DNA from: Niallia taxi
GTDB taxonomy: Bacteria > Bacillota > Bacilli > Bacillales > Cytobacillaceae
Assembly (NCBI RefSeq): GCF_004005475.1
Contig: NZ_RZTZ01000002.1
Location: forward strand, 310,001-374,000
Direction: 5' to 3'
Length of the DNA stretch: 64,000 nt
Shown: positions 9,014 through 18,389 of the stretch, in pieces
Numbering within the stretch: position 1 is the stretch's first letter
Layout of the letters: every line of letters starts with the position of its first letter
Notes under the pieces: generated by a model
What the model saw: only the letters and a program-made list of their open reading frames with translations
Database searches by the model: none
Told to the model about the DNA's origin: nothing
Program-made: the position numbers and the translations under genes

Positions 9014-10159
9014 TTGTCAACAACAGAGGGGAATAATGATAGAAAAGATAAGAAGGAAATGTTTTTTGAAAAAATCGCTGAAAGGCGAAATGAAGCAAAA
9101 ACAATAAGAAAAATTGTCGGCATGACCATCCTTGTACTGGCGGTTTTAATAGTTGCAGTATCACTTACAAGCTATTTTTACATTAAGTCGAGTTTGAAGC
9201 CTGTCGATGCTGACAGCAAAAAAGAAATTGTTGTCGATATACCTATTGGCTCCAGTGTAACGTATATCGCTCAGACGTTACAGGACAACGGACTTGTCAA
9301 AAATGCCAGGGTGTTTAAATATTATGTGAAGTTTAAAAATGAGTCCGAATTCATGGCAGGAGAATATCATATGAATCCTTCCATGACAATACAAGAAATC
9401 ATTGACAGCTTAAAGACAGGTAAAATTATGCAAGAGCCAATTTTCACGATGACGATACCTGAAGGCAGACAGCTTGATGAAATTGCCGCCGTCATAGCGG
9501 ACAAAACAAAACAACCGAAAGATAAAGTGTTTAAAAGTCTTAATGATGAGAAATTTATTCAGTCATTGATGGACAAGTACCCAACAATTCTTACGACAGA
9601 GGTATGGGCGAAGGATATTAAATATCCATTAGAAGGGTATCTTTTCCCTGCGACATATGCCTTTTATAAAGAATCTCCAAGCCTTGAAGAAATTGTATCT
9701 GTGATGCTCGACAAAACCCAAAGTGTTGTTGATAAGTACAGACAGGATATCGAACGGGAAGATTTAACCGTACACCAATTTCTGACGATGTCCTCACTTA
9801 TTGAGGAAGAAGCAACAGAGAAGGCAGATCGAGATAAGATTGCAAGCGTATTTTATAACCGCATCAAGGAAGATATGCCATTGCAAACAGATCCGACTGT
9901 GCTGTACGCACAAGGTAAGCATAAGGAAAGAGTCACATATAAGGATTTAGAAGTGGATTCACCATACAACACTTATAAGAATAAGGGACTTACACCAGGT
10001 CCGATTTCTAATGCTGGAACCATGTCAATGGAAGCTGCTCTTCATCCTGCGAAAACGGATTATCTGTATTTCTTAGCAGCTGGTGATGGCACTGTTTATT
10101 TTTCTAGTACTTTAGAAGAACATAATTCCTTAAAGGCTAAGTATATTACCAATAAATAA
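9014..10159 (+). CDS. mltG: Endolytic peptidoglycan transglycosylase MltG (YceG-like)
   Basis: A 381-residue membrane-anchored protein: cytoplasmic basic N-terminus, one membrane helix near residues 38-58, a LysM-like domain, and a YceG domain with the catalytic Glu in SSLIEEEATEKADR near residue 262 and a C-terminal LYFLAAGDGTVYFS stretch. MltG cleaves nascent glycan strands and is thought to set strand length during elongation. The start is TTG, preceded by TAGGAGGGA. In B. subtilis this is yrrL, also located between yrzB and yrrM. Confidence 0.93.
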   Translation: MSTTEGNNDRKDKKEMFFEKIAERRNEAKTIRKIVGMTILVLAVLIVAVSLTSYFYIKSSLKPVDADSKKEIVVDIPIGSSVTYIAQTLQDNGLVKNARVFKYYVKFKNESEFMAGEYHMNPSMTIQEIIDSLKTGKIMQEPIFTMTIPEGRQLDEIAAVIADKTKQPKDKVFKSLNDEKFIQSLMDKYPTILTTEVWAKDIKYPLEGYLFPATYAFYKESPSLEEIVSVMLDKTQSVVDKYRQDIEREDLTVHQFLTMSSLIEEEATEKADRDKIASVFYNRIKEDMPLQTDPTVLYAQGKHKERVTYKDLEVDSPYNTYKNKGLTPGPISNAGTMSMEAALHPAKTDYLYFLAAGDGTVYFSSTLEEHNSLKAKYITNK

Positions 10160-10397
10160 AGTGGTGGGGGAAGCAGTATTAATTAGCTTTCCCCCGCATT
10201 TTATGTTAAAATAGTACAAGTGTTTTTGAACAGGTACTTATTATGGCAATAACTAATTTGGCATATATACAAAAGTTAGGTTCTTTATAAAAGAAGCTAA
10301 CATTTTTCAGGTGGAGGGGGAACTTTCCCCCGAAAAAACAGGTAAACAAAAAAACTATTAATTATCGTCTGGCAAATGTAAATAGAGGTGAATTCTG
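10160..10397. other. Intergenic region with three hairpins
   Basis: A weak terminator-like hairpin follows mltG (GGGGGAAGC at 10166 with GCTTTCCCCC at 10186, no good T-run). A second, GTTAGGTTCTT/AAGAAGCTAAC, spans 10275-10301, and a third, GGAGGGGGAACTTTCCCCCG, spans 10313-10332 and is followed by six A. No gene is supported. Confidence 0.45.
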
Positions 10398-11042
10398 TTG
10401 CAGAATGAAGAGCAAGTGCTGAAATATATCGAGAATTTAATTCCAGATAGAAGTGAAGCCTTTAAAGAGATTGAACAGTATGCAGTTGAGCATGATGTGC
10501 CGATTATGGAGCTTGTGGGAATAGAAACATTACTTCAGCTGCTAAGGATGCACCAACCGAAAAAAATCCTTGAAATCGGGACAGCAATTGGCTACTCTGC
10601 ACTGCGGATGGCTGAAGCTTTGCCTGAATGCAAGGTAGTTTCGGTTGAGCGGGATGAGCAACGTCACAATAAGGCATTAGAAAATGTAGAAACAATGAAC
10701 ATGAGCTCACAAGTTTTCTTAATAAAAGGTGATGCATTAGAAGTAGAGCATTTAGTGAGAGAGCATGGCCCTTTTGATGTATTATTTATTGACGCTGCCA
10801 AAAGCCAATATCGGAAATTCTTTGATATATATTCGAAAATGCTTTCTCCTAACGGTGTAATATTTACGGATAATATATTATTCCATGGGCTTGTTGCCGA
10901 AGAGAAAATCGAGAGCCGGAATTTAAGACAGCTTATCCGAAAGATAAAAGAATTTAATATTTGGCTAATGGAACATCCAGATTACCATACAGCAATAATG
11001 CCTGTTGGTGACGGGTTAGCGATTAGTAAAAAGAGGGGATAA
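10398..11042 (+). CDS. trmR: tRNA 5-hydroxyuridine methyltransferase TrmR
   Basis: A 214-residue class I O-methyltransferase with SAM motif ILEIGTAIGYSALRMAEA near residue 56, and FDVLFIDAAKSQYRKFFD near 126, typical of the O-methyltransferase family 3 fold (COMT-like). The B. subtilis homologue YrrM, now TrmR, methylates 5-hydroxyuridine at tRNA position 34 to 5-methoxyuridine. The two genes that follow encode the hydroxylation proteins, which strongly supports the call. TTG start with AGAGGTG 7 bases upstream. The next gene starts 3 bases after the stop. Confidence 0.92.
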   Translation: MQNEEQVLKYIENLIPDRSEAFKEIEQYAVEHDVPIMELVGIETLLQLLRMHQPKKILEIGTAIGYSALRMAEALPECKVVSVERDEQRHNKALENVETMNMSSQVFLIKGDALEVEHLVREHGPFDVLFIDAAKSQYRKFFDIYSKMLSPNGVIFTDNILFHGLVAEEKIESRNLRQLIRKIKEFNIWLMEHPDYHTAIMPVGDGLAISKKRG

Positions 11043-11045
11043 AAG

Positions 11046-11975
11046 ATGAAAAAACCTGAATTGCTTGTTACACCAATTACAGTTGAAGACATTATCCCAC
11101 TGATCAATTGCGGAGCAGATGCCTTTGTGGTCGGTGAACAGAAATTTGGATTGCGTTTAGCAGGTGAATTTAAACGCGATGATCTAAAAAAAGCGGTTGA
11201 GCTTGCACACTCAAAGGATAAAAAGGTTTATGTGGCAATCAACGGAGTTTTTCACAATGACAAGATTGATGAGCTTTATGACTATATTGCATTCTTAAAG
11301 GATGTAAAGGCAGACGCCATTATATTTGGTGACCCGGCTTTGCTAATGGTGGCTCGTGAAGTTGCTCCTGACATTAAATTGCATTGGAATACGGAAACTA
11401 CTGGAACTAACTGGTATACATGTAATTACTGGGGCAGAAAAGGCGCTAAGCGTGCAGTGCTAGCAAGGGAATTAAGCATGGATGCTGTCATTGAAATAAA
11501 GGAAAATGCAGAAGTTGAAATAGAAGTGCAGGTGCATGGAATGACAACGATGTTCCAATCAAAACGAACTCTGTTAGGACATTACTTCCAACATCAAGGA
11601 AAAGACGAAGAAATGGCTGATAGACAGCGCGATAAAGACTATTTCCTTCATGATAAAGAAAGAGAAAACAAATATCCTATTTTTGAAGACGAAAATGGAA
11701 CACATATTATGAGTCCTAATGATATTTGTATCGTGGATGAGCTTCAGGAATTAATGGATGCAGGAATTGACTCCTTCAAGATTGATGGAATTTTAAAAGA
11801 CTCTGCTTATATTCAAAAGGTGACAAGCATTTATCATCGTGCCATCATGATGTATATAAATGACCCAAACCAATATGAGGAAGAGAAGGACAGCCTTTTA
11901 GCAGAAATTGAACAAATACAGCCGGCAAACAGACAATTGGACACAGGATTTTTCTTTAAGGAAACAGTGTATTAA
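11046..11975 (+). CDS. trhP1: tRNA U34 hydroxylation protein TrhP1 (U32 peptidase family)
   Basis: A 309-residue member of the U32 peptidase-like family, beginning MKKPELLVTPITVEDIIPLI. It lacks the four-cysteine cluster found in its partner: where TrhP2 has GRCTLSNHM, this protein has SKRTLLGHYF. In B. subtilis YrrN and YrrO together hydroxylate uridine 34 of certain tRNAs using prephenate-derived chemistry, making the substrate for TrmR. Arrangement trmR-trhP1-trhP2 is the same here and implies one operon. The ribosome site AGAGGGG lies in the end of trmR. Confidence 0.9.
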   Translation: MKKPELLVTPITVEDIIPLINCGADAFVVGEQKFGLRLAGEFKRDDLKKAVELAHSKDKKVYVAINGVFHNDKIDELYDYIAFLKDVKADAIIFGDPALLMVAREVAPDIKLHWNTETTGTNWYTCNYWGRKGAKRAVLARELSMDAVIEIKENAEVEIEVQVHGMTTMFQSKRTLLGHYFQHQGKDEEMADRQRDKDYFLHDKERENKYPIFEDENGTHIMSPNDICIVDELQELMDAGIDSFKIDGILKDSAYIQKVTSIYHRAIMMYINDPNQYEEEKDSLLAEIEQIQPANRQLDTGFFFKETVY

Positions 11976-11996
11976 CGATTAGGAGGAGTTTAGACG

Positions 11997-13265
11997 ATGA
12001 CAGCAGTGAAAACACCTATCTCTGAAATACGAGACGGTAAAAGAATCATTGTCAAAAAACCGGAGCTTTTAGCGCCTGCAGGTAATCTTGAAAAGCTGAA
12101 GATAGCTGTTGCTTATGGGGCTGATGCGGTTTTTATCGGGGGACAGGAATACGGACTCCGCTCAAATGCTGGAAATTTCACTTTTGAAGAAATGAAAGAG
12201 GGAGTGGAATTTGCAAAGGGCTATAATGCAAAAATTTATGTAACAACAAATATTTTTGCTCATAATGAAAATATCGATGGACTTGAAGATTACCTGCTTG
12301 GTCTAAAGGAAGCAGGAATTCATGGTATTATCGTGGCTGATCCATTGATTATTGAAACATGCCGCAGAGTTGCACCTGAAATAGAGGTTCATTTAAGCAC
12401 ACAGCAATCTCTTTCAAACTGGAAAGCAGTACAGTATTGGAAAGAGGAAGGCTTAGAACGAGTTGTTCTTGCCCGTGAAACCAGTGCTGAGGAAATTCAG
12501 GAAATGAAAGAAAAAGTTGATATTGAAATTGAGACATTTATACATGGCGCAATGTGTATCGCTTATTCTGGAAGATGTACATTAAGCAACCATATGACTG
12601 CAAGGGATTCCAACAGAGGCGGCTGCTGCCAATCATGCCGCTGGGATTATGATTTATACAGACTTGAGGGCGAACAAGAAAACCCGCTATTCTCTGAAGA
12701 AGACGCACCTTTTGCGATGAGTCCGAAAGATTTAAAGCTGATTGAATCGATTCCTCGCATGATTGAAATAGGCATTGACAGCTTGAAGGTTGAAGGACGT
12801 ATGAAATCCATTCATTACGTGGCAACTGTTGTCAGCGTGTACCGTAAAGTAATTGATGCATACTGTGCAGACCCAGATAATTTCGTGATTGACCCAGAAT
12901 GGTTGAAGGAACTTGATAAATGTGCAAACAGAGAGACAGCTCCAGCCTTCTTTGAAGGACAGCCAGGGTATAAAGAGCAAATGTTTGGTAATCATAGCAA
13001 AAAGACAAGCTTTGATTTCGCCGGTCTTGTCCTTGACTATGATAAGGAAGAAAAGATAGTGACGCTACAGCAGCGTAACTTCTTTAAACCAGGACAGGAA
13101 GTGGAGTTCTTCGGTCCAGAAATATCTAATTTTACGACAGTTGTTGAGACAATATGGGATGAAAAAGGCAATGTGCTTGAAGCAGCTCGCCATCCGCTGC
13201 AAATTGTTAAATTTAAAGTGGATCACCCTGTATTTCCAAATAACATGATGAGAAAGGAGCTCTAA
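11997..13265 (+). CDS. trhP2: tRNA U34 hydroxylation protein TrhP2 (U32 peptidase family)
   Basis: A 422-residue U32-family protein, longer than TrhP1, with the family core KPELLAPAGNLEKLKIAVA near residue 20 and the signature EVEGRMKS-like VEGRMKSIHYVATVV near 263. The cysteines in SGRCTLSNHM, NRGGCCQSCRWDYD and a further Cys downstream (about residues 193-216 and 304) fit a metal cluster site as seen in the TrhP/RlhA group. Acts with TrhP1 in tRNA wobble uridine hydroxylation. The ATG follows TAGGAGGAG. udk starts 3 bases after the stop. Confidence 0.92.
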   Translation: MTAVKTPISEIRDGKRIIVKKPELLAPAGNLEKLKIAVAYGADAVFIGGQEYGLRSNAGNFTFEEMKEGVEFAKGYNAKIYVTTNIFAHNENIDGLEDYLLGLKEAGIHGIIVADPLIIETCRRVAPEIEVHLSTQQSLSNWKAVQYWKEEGLERVVLARETSAEEIQEMKEKVDIEIETFIHGAMCIAYSGRCTLSNHMTARDSNRGGCCQSCRWDYDLYRLEGEQENPLFSEEDAPFAMSPKDLKLIESIPRMIEIGIDSLKVEGRMKSIHYVATVVSVYRKVIDAYCADPDNFVIDPEWLKELDKCANRETAPAFFEGQPGYKEQMFGNHSKKTSFDFAGLVLDYDKEEKIVTLQQRNFFKPGQEVEFFGPEISNFTTVVETIWDEKGNVLEAARHPLQIVKFKVDHPVFPNNMMRKEL

Positions 13266-13268
13266 AGC

Positions 13269-13904
13269 ATGCAGCGCAAACCAGTTGTAATTGGTGTCGC
13301 AGGTGGCTCCGGATCAGGAAAAACAAGCGTGACCAAGGCTATATTTGAGCATTTTCAAGGACATTCCATTCTGATGATAGAACAGGATTATTATTATAAG
13401 GATCAATCACATCTTCCATTCGAAGAAAGACTAGCAACAAACTATGACCACCCGCTTGCATTTGATACAGACTTATTGATTAAACATATTCAAACATTGC
13501 TTCAATATGAAAAAATCGAAAAGCCTGTCTATAATTATGCAATGCATACTAGATCAGATGAGACGATTGTTGTCGAACCAAGAGATGTTATTATTGTCGA
13601 AGGTATTTTGATCCTAGAGGATGAAAGACTGCGTAATTTAATGGATATGAAGCTGTACGTTGATACGGATGCTGATTTACGCATTATTAGAAGACTAGTA
13701 AGAGATATTCAAGACAGAGGCAGAACAATGGACTCTGTTATTGATCAGTATGTTAATGTTGTCAGACCAATGCATAATCAATTCATTGAACCGACAAAAC
13801 GCTATGCAGATATCATCATCCCTGAAGGCGGGCAAAATCATGTTGCTATTGATTTAATGGTAACGAAAATACAGACAATCCTTGAACAGAAGTCTTTGTT
13901 ATAA
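13269..13904 (+). CDS. udk: Uridine kinase
   Basis: A 211-residue kinase with P-loop [16 protein letters not shown] near residues 9-24, and the family segments [27 protein letters not shown] and [16 protein letters not shown]. It phosphorylates uridine and cytidine to UMP and CMP in pyrimidine salvage. It overlaps the operon trmR-trhP1-trhP2 in spacing (3-base gap), with AGAAAGGAG as ribosome site, the same order as in B. subtilis. A terminator follows within about 100 bases. Confidence 0.96.
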   Translation: MQRKPVVIGVAGGSGSGKTSVTKAIFEHFQGHSILMIEQDYYYKDQSHLPFEERLATNYDHPLAFDTDLLIKHIQTLLQYEKIEKPVYNYAMHTRSDETIVVEPRDVIIVEGILILEDERLRNLMDMKLYVDTDADLRIIRRLVRDIQDRGRTMDSVIDQYVNVVRPMHNQFIEPTKRYADIIIPEGGQNHVAIDLMVTKIQTILEQKSLL

Positions 13905-13995
13905 ATTCAAAGAATAAACTGGAAAAAAAGAATAAAAAGCAGCTAGTATTCAAAAACTTGGATATAGCCTTTTAAACCCTTTTGTAATAGGATTT

Positions 13996-14050
13996 TTAAA
14001 AGAATTATTTCCCTAAAATAATTCATTTTAGGGAATAATTATTCTTTTTC
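13996..14050 (+). terminator. Rho-independent terminator of the trmR-udk operon
   Basis: The arms centred on TTTCCCTAAAAT and ATTTTAGGGAAT pair around AATTC, and extend outward through AAAGAAT/ATTCTTT; TTCTTTTTC follows. The only other content of the 300-base gap before greA is AT-rich sequence without a clear promoter. Confidence 0.8.
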
Positions 14051-14203
14051 TAAAAGAAAATGCTTTCTTTTTTTCGGATTACGTATTAAACTCATCCTAT
14101 TAGTAATTAAGCTAAAGATTACCATCTGCAATATTTAATACATATCATAAACCAACAATCAACTTATATAGATTGTGCTGGATACTTTAAGGAGTGAACA
14201 TTT

Positions 14204-14680
14204 TTGGCTATCGAAAAAGAATTTCCAATGACATTGGCTGGTAAAGAGAAGTTAGAACAAGAACTTGAACAATTAAAGACGGTAAAACGTAAAGAAGTAG
14301 TGGAACGTATAAAAATAGCTCGTAGCTTTGGAGACTTATCAGAGAATTCAGAGTATGATTCAGCGAAGGAAGAACAAGCTTTTGTGGAAGGGCGTATCAC
14401 AACGCTTGAAAACATGATTCGCAATGCAAAAATCATTTCTGAGGATGAGCTTGACCGTGACACTGTTTCACTAGGCAGCTCTGTTACTTTCATCGAGCTT
14501 CCAGATGGTGACGAAGAAACTTACACTATCGTTGGTAGTGCTGAAGCAGACCCGTTTGAAGGAAAAATCTCCAATGATTCACCGATTGCAAAAAGCCTTA
14601 TTGGCAAAAAGGTCGGCGATAAAGTGGTTGTTCAAACACCAGGCGGAGAAATGAACGTAGAAATCGTTACAATTAAATAA
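14204..14680 (+). CDS. greA: Transcription elongation factor GreA
   Basis: A 158-residue protein with the N-terminal coiled coil, whose tip carries the acidic residues of the Gre family ([20 protein letters not shown], near 43-62), and a C-terminal FKBP-like domain ([22 protein letters not shown]). GreA stimulates RNA polymerase to cleave backtracked transcripts. The start is TTG, with TAAGGAGTG 7 bases upstream; the family N-terminus ([18 protein letters not shown]) begins exactly here. Confidence 0.96.
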   Translation: MAIEKEFPMTLAGKEKLEQELEQLKTVKRKEVVERIKIARSFGDLSENSEYDSAKEEQAFVEGRITTLENMIRNAKIISEDELDRDTVSLGSSVTFIELPDGDEETYTIVGSAEADPFEGKISNDSPIAKSLIGKKVGDKVVVQTPGGEMNVEIVTIK

Positions 14681-14708
14681 CAAATTCAAACAGATTGTTT
14701 GAAATTCT

Positions 14709-14739
14709 AACACCTCGTCAACACTTTTGATGAGGTGTT
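14709..14739 (+). terminator. Hairpin after greA that also covers the pbpI ribosome site
   Basis: AACACCTCGTC and GATGAGGTGTT pair over 11 positions (one G-U) with a 9-base loop. The 3' arm contains GAGGTG, the ribosome site of pbpI, whose ATG starts 5 bases later. Only TTT follows, so it may act as a weak terminator, as a translation block on read-through RNA, or as both. Confidence 0.65.
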
Positions 14740-14744
14740 TATTT

Positions 14745-16514
14745 ATGTGGAGAAACAGGGCAATTTTTATCGGAGTGTTTTTTATATGCATGCTTGCCGT
14801 ACTTCTGGCAAGACTAGTTCAAATTCAGCTTATCGAAACAGAGCATTTTACAAAGCATAATATTAACCTAGTTGAAGCAAGTGTCAAGCAACGATCACAA
14901 GAAATGGTATTGGATAACGGCAGAGGCGGTTTTTTAGACAGAGATGGGGAGTCGCTTACACAACAAACAAAAACAGTTCTGATTCTATTTCCGTTCTTAA
15001 AAAACATGGAATGGGATAGCAAAAAAATTGCGGATATTATTGGCACAACAGAATATACTTTAACGAAAACAATTGCAGAGGCAAAAGAGCCGGTTGTGCT
15101 TGGGGGAAGCAAACCTGTTGAATTGTCTTCCGAACAAATGACGAATATTAATAGTCTTAAAATTCCTGGTGTGTTTGCCGTAAATAAAAAATACAGGGTC
15201 CAAAACGATTTAGCAGAGCAGCTCTTAGGGATAACAGGACAAAATGAAGAACAGCTTGCCGCCAGATATCCTGATAAAAAGCTTTCCTATGATACATTAA
15301 TGGGTCTGACTGGATTAGAAAAAAGCTTTGATGAATTTCTCCTTCCAGATGGAGAATCAAAGCTTGTCTATCATGTAGATGCAACAGGCGGTCCCTTATT
15401 CGGCGTAAATGTAAAATATGTGGAGCCGGGAAATCCTTTTTATCCAGTGAATATTAAAACAACCATAGATAAAGAGCTACAAGAAAATGCAGAGCAATTG
15501 GCGGACAAGCATGGAATTAAAAAGGGCGGACTCGTGCTTTTAGATATAGAGACAAATACTGTCGCTGCCATGGTATCACGTCCAAATATAAACTCAAGCA
15601 GTCCTTATGAAACAGAAGGAATTAATAACTTTATGCTAAAACAGCAAATTGTCGGCTCTGTATTTAAGACTGTTGTTGCTGCAGCGGCAATTGATAATAA
15701 ATTGGATAATAATGATGCTGTTTACAACTGCAGTCAAAAGATAAATGGAGATCCTGATCCAGTATATCAGCATGGCATGCTTAACTTTACAGATAGCTTT
15801 GCTGTCAGCTGTAATAATACATTTGCGACGATTGCAAAGGATCTGCAAAACATGGATGAGCATATGCTAGAGGATTATGCCAACAAGCTTTCTTTAACGG
15901 CTTCTGTTGGCTGGCAAGGATCTATTTTTCATTCGAGCGATTTTAAGCAAATACAGGATGAGGAAAAGGGTCGAGTGTTTTTGTCAGAGGAGGCAAGAAA
16001 GGATAAAAATTATGTTGCATTGACAGGCATCGGTCAAAACGAAGTGAGAGTTACCCCTCTCGCTGTTGCGAACATGATGGCGACAATTGCCAGAGGCGGG
16101 GAAAAACAGGCAGTTAGAGTTGCATCAGAAATAGAATATAAAAATGGCAGCACATTGCTTACATTTGATCAAAAAAAACTGGCTGGAGACACGATTAAAC
16201 CATATACAGCAGAGCGCCTTCAAAAGCTTTTAAGAGAAGTTGTCGAGAATAAAGAAGGCACTGGCAGATGGTTTCAAGACCTGCCTTATGAAGTGGCTGG
16301 GAAATCCGGAACGGCAGAAACAGGCATATACAAAGGAAAAGAGCAGCTTCACAATAAATGGTTTGCAGGTTATTTTCCGTATGATAATCCGAAGTATGCC
16401 CTTGTTACCGTTAATCTTGAAGTATTTGCTGACGAAGGAGGAGTCAATCCGCTGTTTGCAGATATGGTTAAAATGGTATATGAGCATGATCATAATGAGA
16501 ACAAGCAGGAGTAG
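14745..16514 (+). CDS. pbpI: Class B penicillin-binding protein (transpeptidase)
   Basis: A 589-residue protein with an N-terminal membrane helix (about residues 4-24), a PBP dimerisation domain (GRGGFLDRDGESL near 65) and a transpeptidase domain with SVFK near 305 (active-site Ser), SCN near 354 and KSGTAE near 520. It cross-links peptidoglycan. In B. subtilis the yrrR/pbpI product is made during sporulation. The ATG is chosen because GAGGTG lies 7 bases upstream; two earlier in-frame starts fall inside the hairpin stem. yrrS follows, as in B. subtilis. Confidence 0.92.
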   Translation: MWRNRAIFIGVFFICMLAVLLARLVQIQLIETEHFTKHNINLVEASVKQRSQEMVLDNGRGGFLDRDGESLTQQTKTVLILFPFLKNMEWDSKKIADIIGTTEYTLTKTIAEAKEPVVLGGSKPVELSSEQMTNINSLKIPGVFAVNKKYRVQNDLAEQLLGITGQNEEQLAARYPDKKLSYDTLMGLTGLEKSFDEFLLPDGESKLVYHVDATGGPLFGVNVKYVEPGNPFYPVNIKTTIDKELQENAEQLADKHGIKKGGLVLLDIETNTVAAMVSRPNINSSSPYETEGINNFMLKQQIVGSVFKTVVAAAAIDNKLDNNDAVYNCSQKINGDPDPVYQHGMLNFTDSFAVSCNNTFATIAKDLQNMDEHMLEDYANKLSLTASVGWQGSIFHSSDFKQIQDEEKGRVFLSEEARKDKNYVALTGIGQNEVRVTPLAVANMMATIARGGEKQAVRVASEIEYKNGSTLLTFDQKKLAGDTIKPYTAERLQKLLREVVENKEGTGRWFQDLPYEVAGKSGTAETGIYKGKEQLHNKWFAGYFPYDNPKYALVTVNLEVFADEGGVNPLFADMVKMVYEHDHNENKQE

Positions 16515-16646
16515 TAAAATACCCATTTTCCTTTTCACTCAGCAAAAGTCATGATAGAATATGTACAGCCTTAATTGGTGAAAAAAATAATGGCGATAAT
16601 AAAGAAACATAATACAAATGTTTGGATATAGGGAGGAGAAACAGTT

Positions 16647-17288
16647 TTGAGCACAGACACTAATAATAATGTTCGAAGCAGATCGGAAAATCGATCAAAG
16701 AGGAAAAAGACGAATATTATTCTTAATGGCTTGATCATTCTTGTCATAGCATTAATTGTTTTTGTCTCATATTCTATTTTCAAGACAAAAGATGACAACA
16801 ATGCAGAAAAGCAAAATAACACAAACACAGCTAAAACGGAAGAGACTGCTGCGAGTGGGGATACTGCTGCCCAAACAGACGATGACAAAGCTTCTAACAC
16901 GGACGACGCAGAGGAAGATTCTACAGAGCAAAAAGACGGGGATGAAGTCATCACAGATGGAGGCAGTGATTCGAACGTTATTAAAACAATCGAAAATTCT
17001 TCATGGGAGTCTGTTGGCACAGCGCAAACTGGTGAACATACTGCTACCTACTCTGAAGGCGTTGATTGGAATGAGCAGGTTAAAGCATTGGCATATGGAA
17101 CAGGAATTGATGAAAGTAATATGACTGTCTGGTTTTTAGGTAACAACAATCACGATCCTAATAAATCGATTGGCACTGTATCCACAAAAGATAAAAGCCA
17201 AAAATATCGGGTATATATTGAATGGGTAGACGGCAGCGGCTGGAAGCCAACAAAGGTAGAAGAAATTAAAGATTTAAATATCCGTTAA
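16647..17288 (+). CDS. yrrS: YrrS family membrane-anchored protein (DUF1510)
   Basis: A 213-residue protein with a basic cytoplasmic tail (SRSENRSKRKKTN), one membrane helix near residues 27-47, an extended acidic and Thr/Ala-rich linker (about 50-110) and a C-terminal DUF1510 domain containing VDWNEQVKALAYGTGID. This is the YrrS layout. The function is not known; pairing with pbpI suggests a role at the envelope in sporulation. The TTG start follows GGGAGGAG. A strong terminator lies after the stop. Confidence 0.88.
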   Translation: MSTDTNNNVRSRSENRSKRKKTNIILNGLIILVIALIVFVSYSIFKTKDDNNAEKQNNTNTAKTEETAASGDTAAQTDDDKASNTDDAEEDSTEQKDGDEVITDGGSDSNVIKTIENSSWESVGTAQTGEHTATYSEGVDWNEQVKALAYGTGIDESNMTVWFLGNNNHDPNKSIGTVSTKDKSQKYRVYIEWVDGSGWKPTKVEEIKDLNIR

Positions 17289-17303
17289 TCAATAGAAGCA
17301 TAG

Positions 17304-17340
17304 AAGCGGCATATGATTATTCATATGCCGCCATCCTTTT
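17304..17340. terminator. Terminator between yrrS and yrzA, probably bidirectional
   Basis: GCGGCATATGA and TCATATGCCGC form an 11-pair stem around TTAT, with CATCCTTTTG after it on the plus strand. yrzA ends a few bases beyond on the other strand, so it may serve both genes. Confidence 0.75.
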
Positions 17341-17344
17341 GTTC

Positions 17345-17551
17345 TTATTTTTTTATTTTAAAATGCACCATAACTGTGTGGTACGGTCTGCCGTTTTCTT
17401 GAAGTGTTGTCTGATGATTAACAGAATGCACGGAAAGCAAAATACCTTTGTTTATTTCGATTTGCTCAGAAATTCTTTTTTCAATCGTTTTTAGGCTTTC
17501 TCCTTCAAAAAATTCTACTTTGTCTTGTATAATATCAAGCTGAAAATTCAT
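17345..17551 (-). CDS. yrzA: YrzA family protein (DUF2536)
   Basis: A 68-residue protein beginning MNFQLDIIQDKVEFFEGESL and ending VMVHFKIKK, which matches the DUF2536/YrzA family over its whole length. No catalytic or membrane features are visible and no function is known to me. It lies convergent to yrrS and divergent from yrrT, as in B. subtilis. The ribosome site on the minus strand is GAAAGGAAG, 8 bases before the ATG. Confidence 0.87.
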   Translation of the reverse strand: MNFQLDIIQDKVEFFEGESLKTIEKRISEQIEINKGILLSVHSVNHQTTLQENGRPYHTVMVHFKIKK

Positions 17552-17734
17552 AGGTTACTTCCTTTCTAGGGATCTCTGTATGTATTTTAGCATAAATAGT
17601 GTAAAACAAGGAGACTGGTGATAAATGCAATTTACCAGAAAGTAGAGTGGAGTCTTTAGTAAATGATGAACATGACTCTTGTCCAAATCATAGTATGTTT
17701 ATGGGAATTGTTTGCTATGGAAGGGGAATGAGAA

Positions 17735-18373
17735 ATGGGAAAGGAATTCATTGAAATCTTTGAAAAATGGGCGGACACGTACGATAGCAGCTTAACAAAA
17801 GATATCGAGTACAAAGAAGTGTTTCGCGGCTATGACCAAATATTAGATAGTGTTGCAAATAAAGCCTTCGGCGAAGTTGTTGAATTTGGACCAGGAACAG
17901 GTAATCTTACTGTAAAGCTGTTAGAGCTAGGGTTGTCTGTGACAGGTATAGAACCTTCCCCGGCAATGCGGAAATTAGCGGATGAAAAGCTAAAAGGGAA
18001 AGCAGTTGTGAAGGACGGTGACTTTCTTTCCTTTACTGTAGAGAAAAAACCAGATGTTTTTGTCAGCACGTATGCTTTTCATCATTTAACAGATAAAGAA
18101 AAGGCAGAAGCCATTACTCTTTATAGTAATTTACTGTCGTCATCTGGTAAAATAGTTTTTGCGGATACAATGTTTCGTTCCGAAGAAGAATATGAAAAAG
18201 CAAAAGCAGCCGCTTCACAAAGCGGATTTCATAACCTTGCAGCAGACTTAGCACGTGAATACTATTCCACCATCCCGAAGCTTAAGGGGATGTTAGAGGA
18301 AAATGGCTTCACTGCCACATTTACTCGCTTAAATGAGTTTGTCTGGATCATGGAAGGAATAAAATTGCAGTAA
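17735..18373 (+). CDS. yrrT: Class I SAM-dependent methyltransferase YrrT
   Basis: A 212-residue methyltransferase with SAM motif [17 protein letters not shown] near residue 48 and post-motif [16 protein letters not shown] near 108. It is annotated as a putative AdoMet-dependent methyltransferase in the methionine-to-cysteine operon. Gene order yrrT-mtnN-mccA-mccB is that of the B. subtilis CymR-controlled operon, so the methyltransferase may supply S-adenosylhomocysteine. Substrate unknown. I looked for an S-box in the 180 bases upstream and did not find one; a CymR site could not be confirmed by eye. Confidence 0.9.
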   Translation: MGKEFIEIFEKWADTYDSSLTKDIEYKEVFRGYDQILDSVANKAFGEVVEFGPGTGNLTVKLLELGLSVTGIEPSPAMRKLADEKLKGKAVVKDGDFLSFTVEKKPDVFVSTYAFHHLTDKEKAEAITLYSNLLSSSGKIVFADTMFRSEEEYEKAKAAASQSGFHNLAADLAREYYSTIPKLKGMLEENGFTATFTRLNEFVWIMEGIKLQ

Positions 18374-18389
18374 GAAAGAGGGAAATACA

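Noticed and set aside
17552-17734. Possible S-box riboswitch before yrrT
   Set aside because: The conserved S-box core and a following terminator are not present; only an AT-rich leader is seen.
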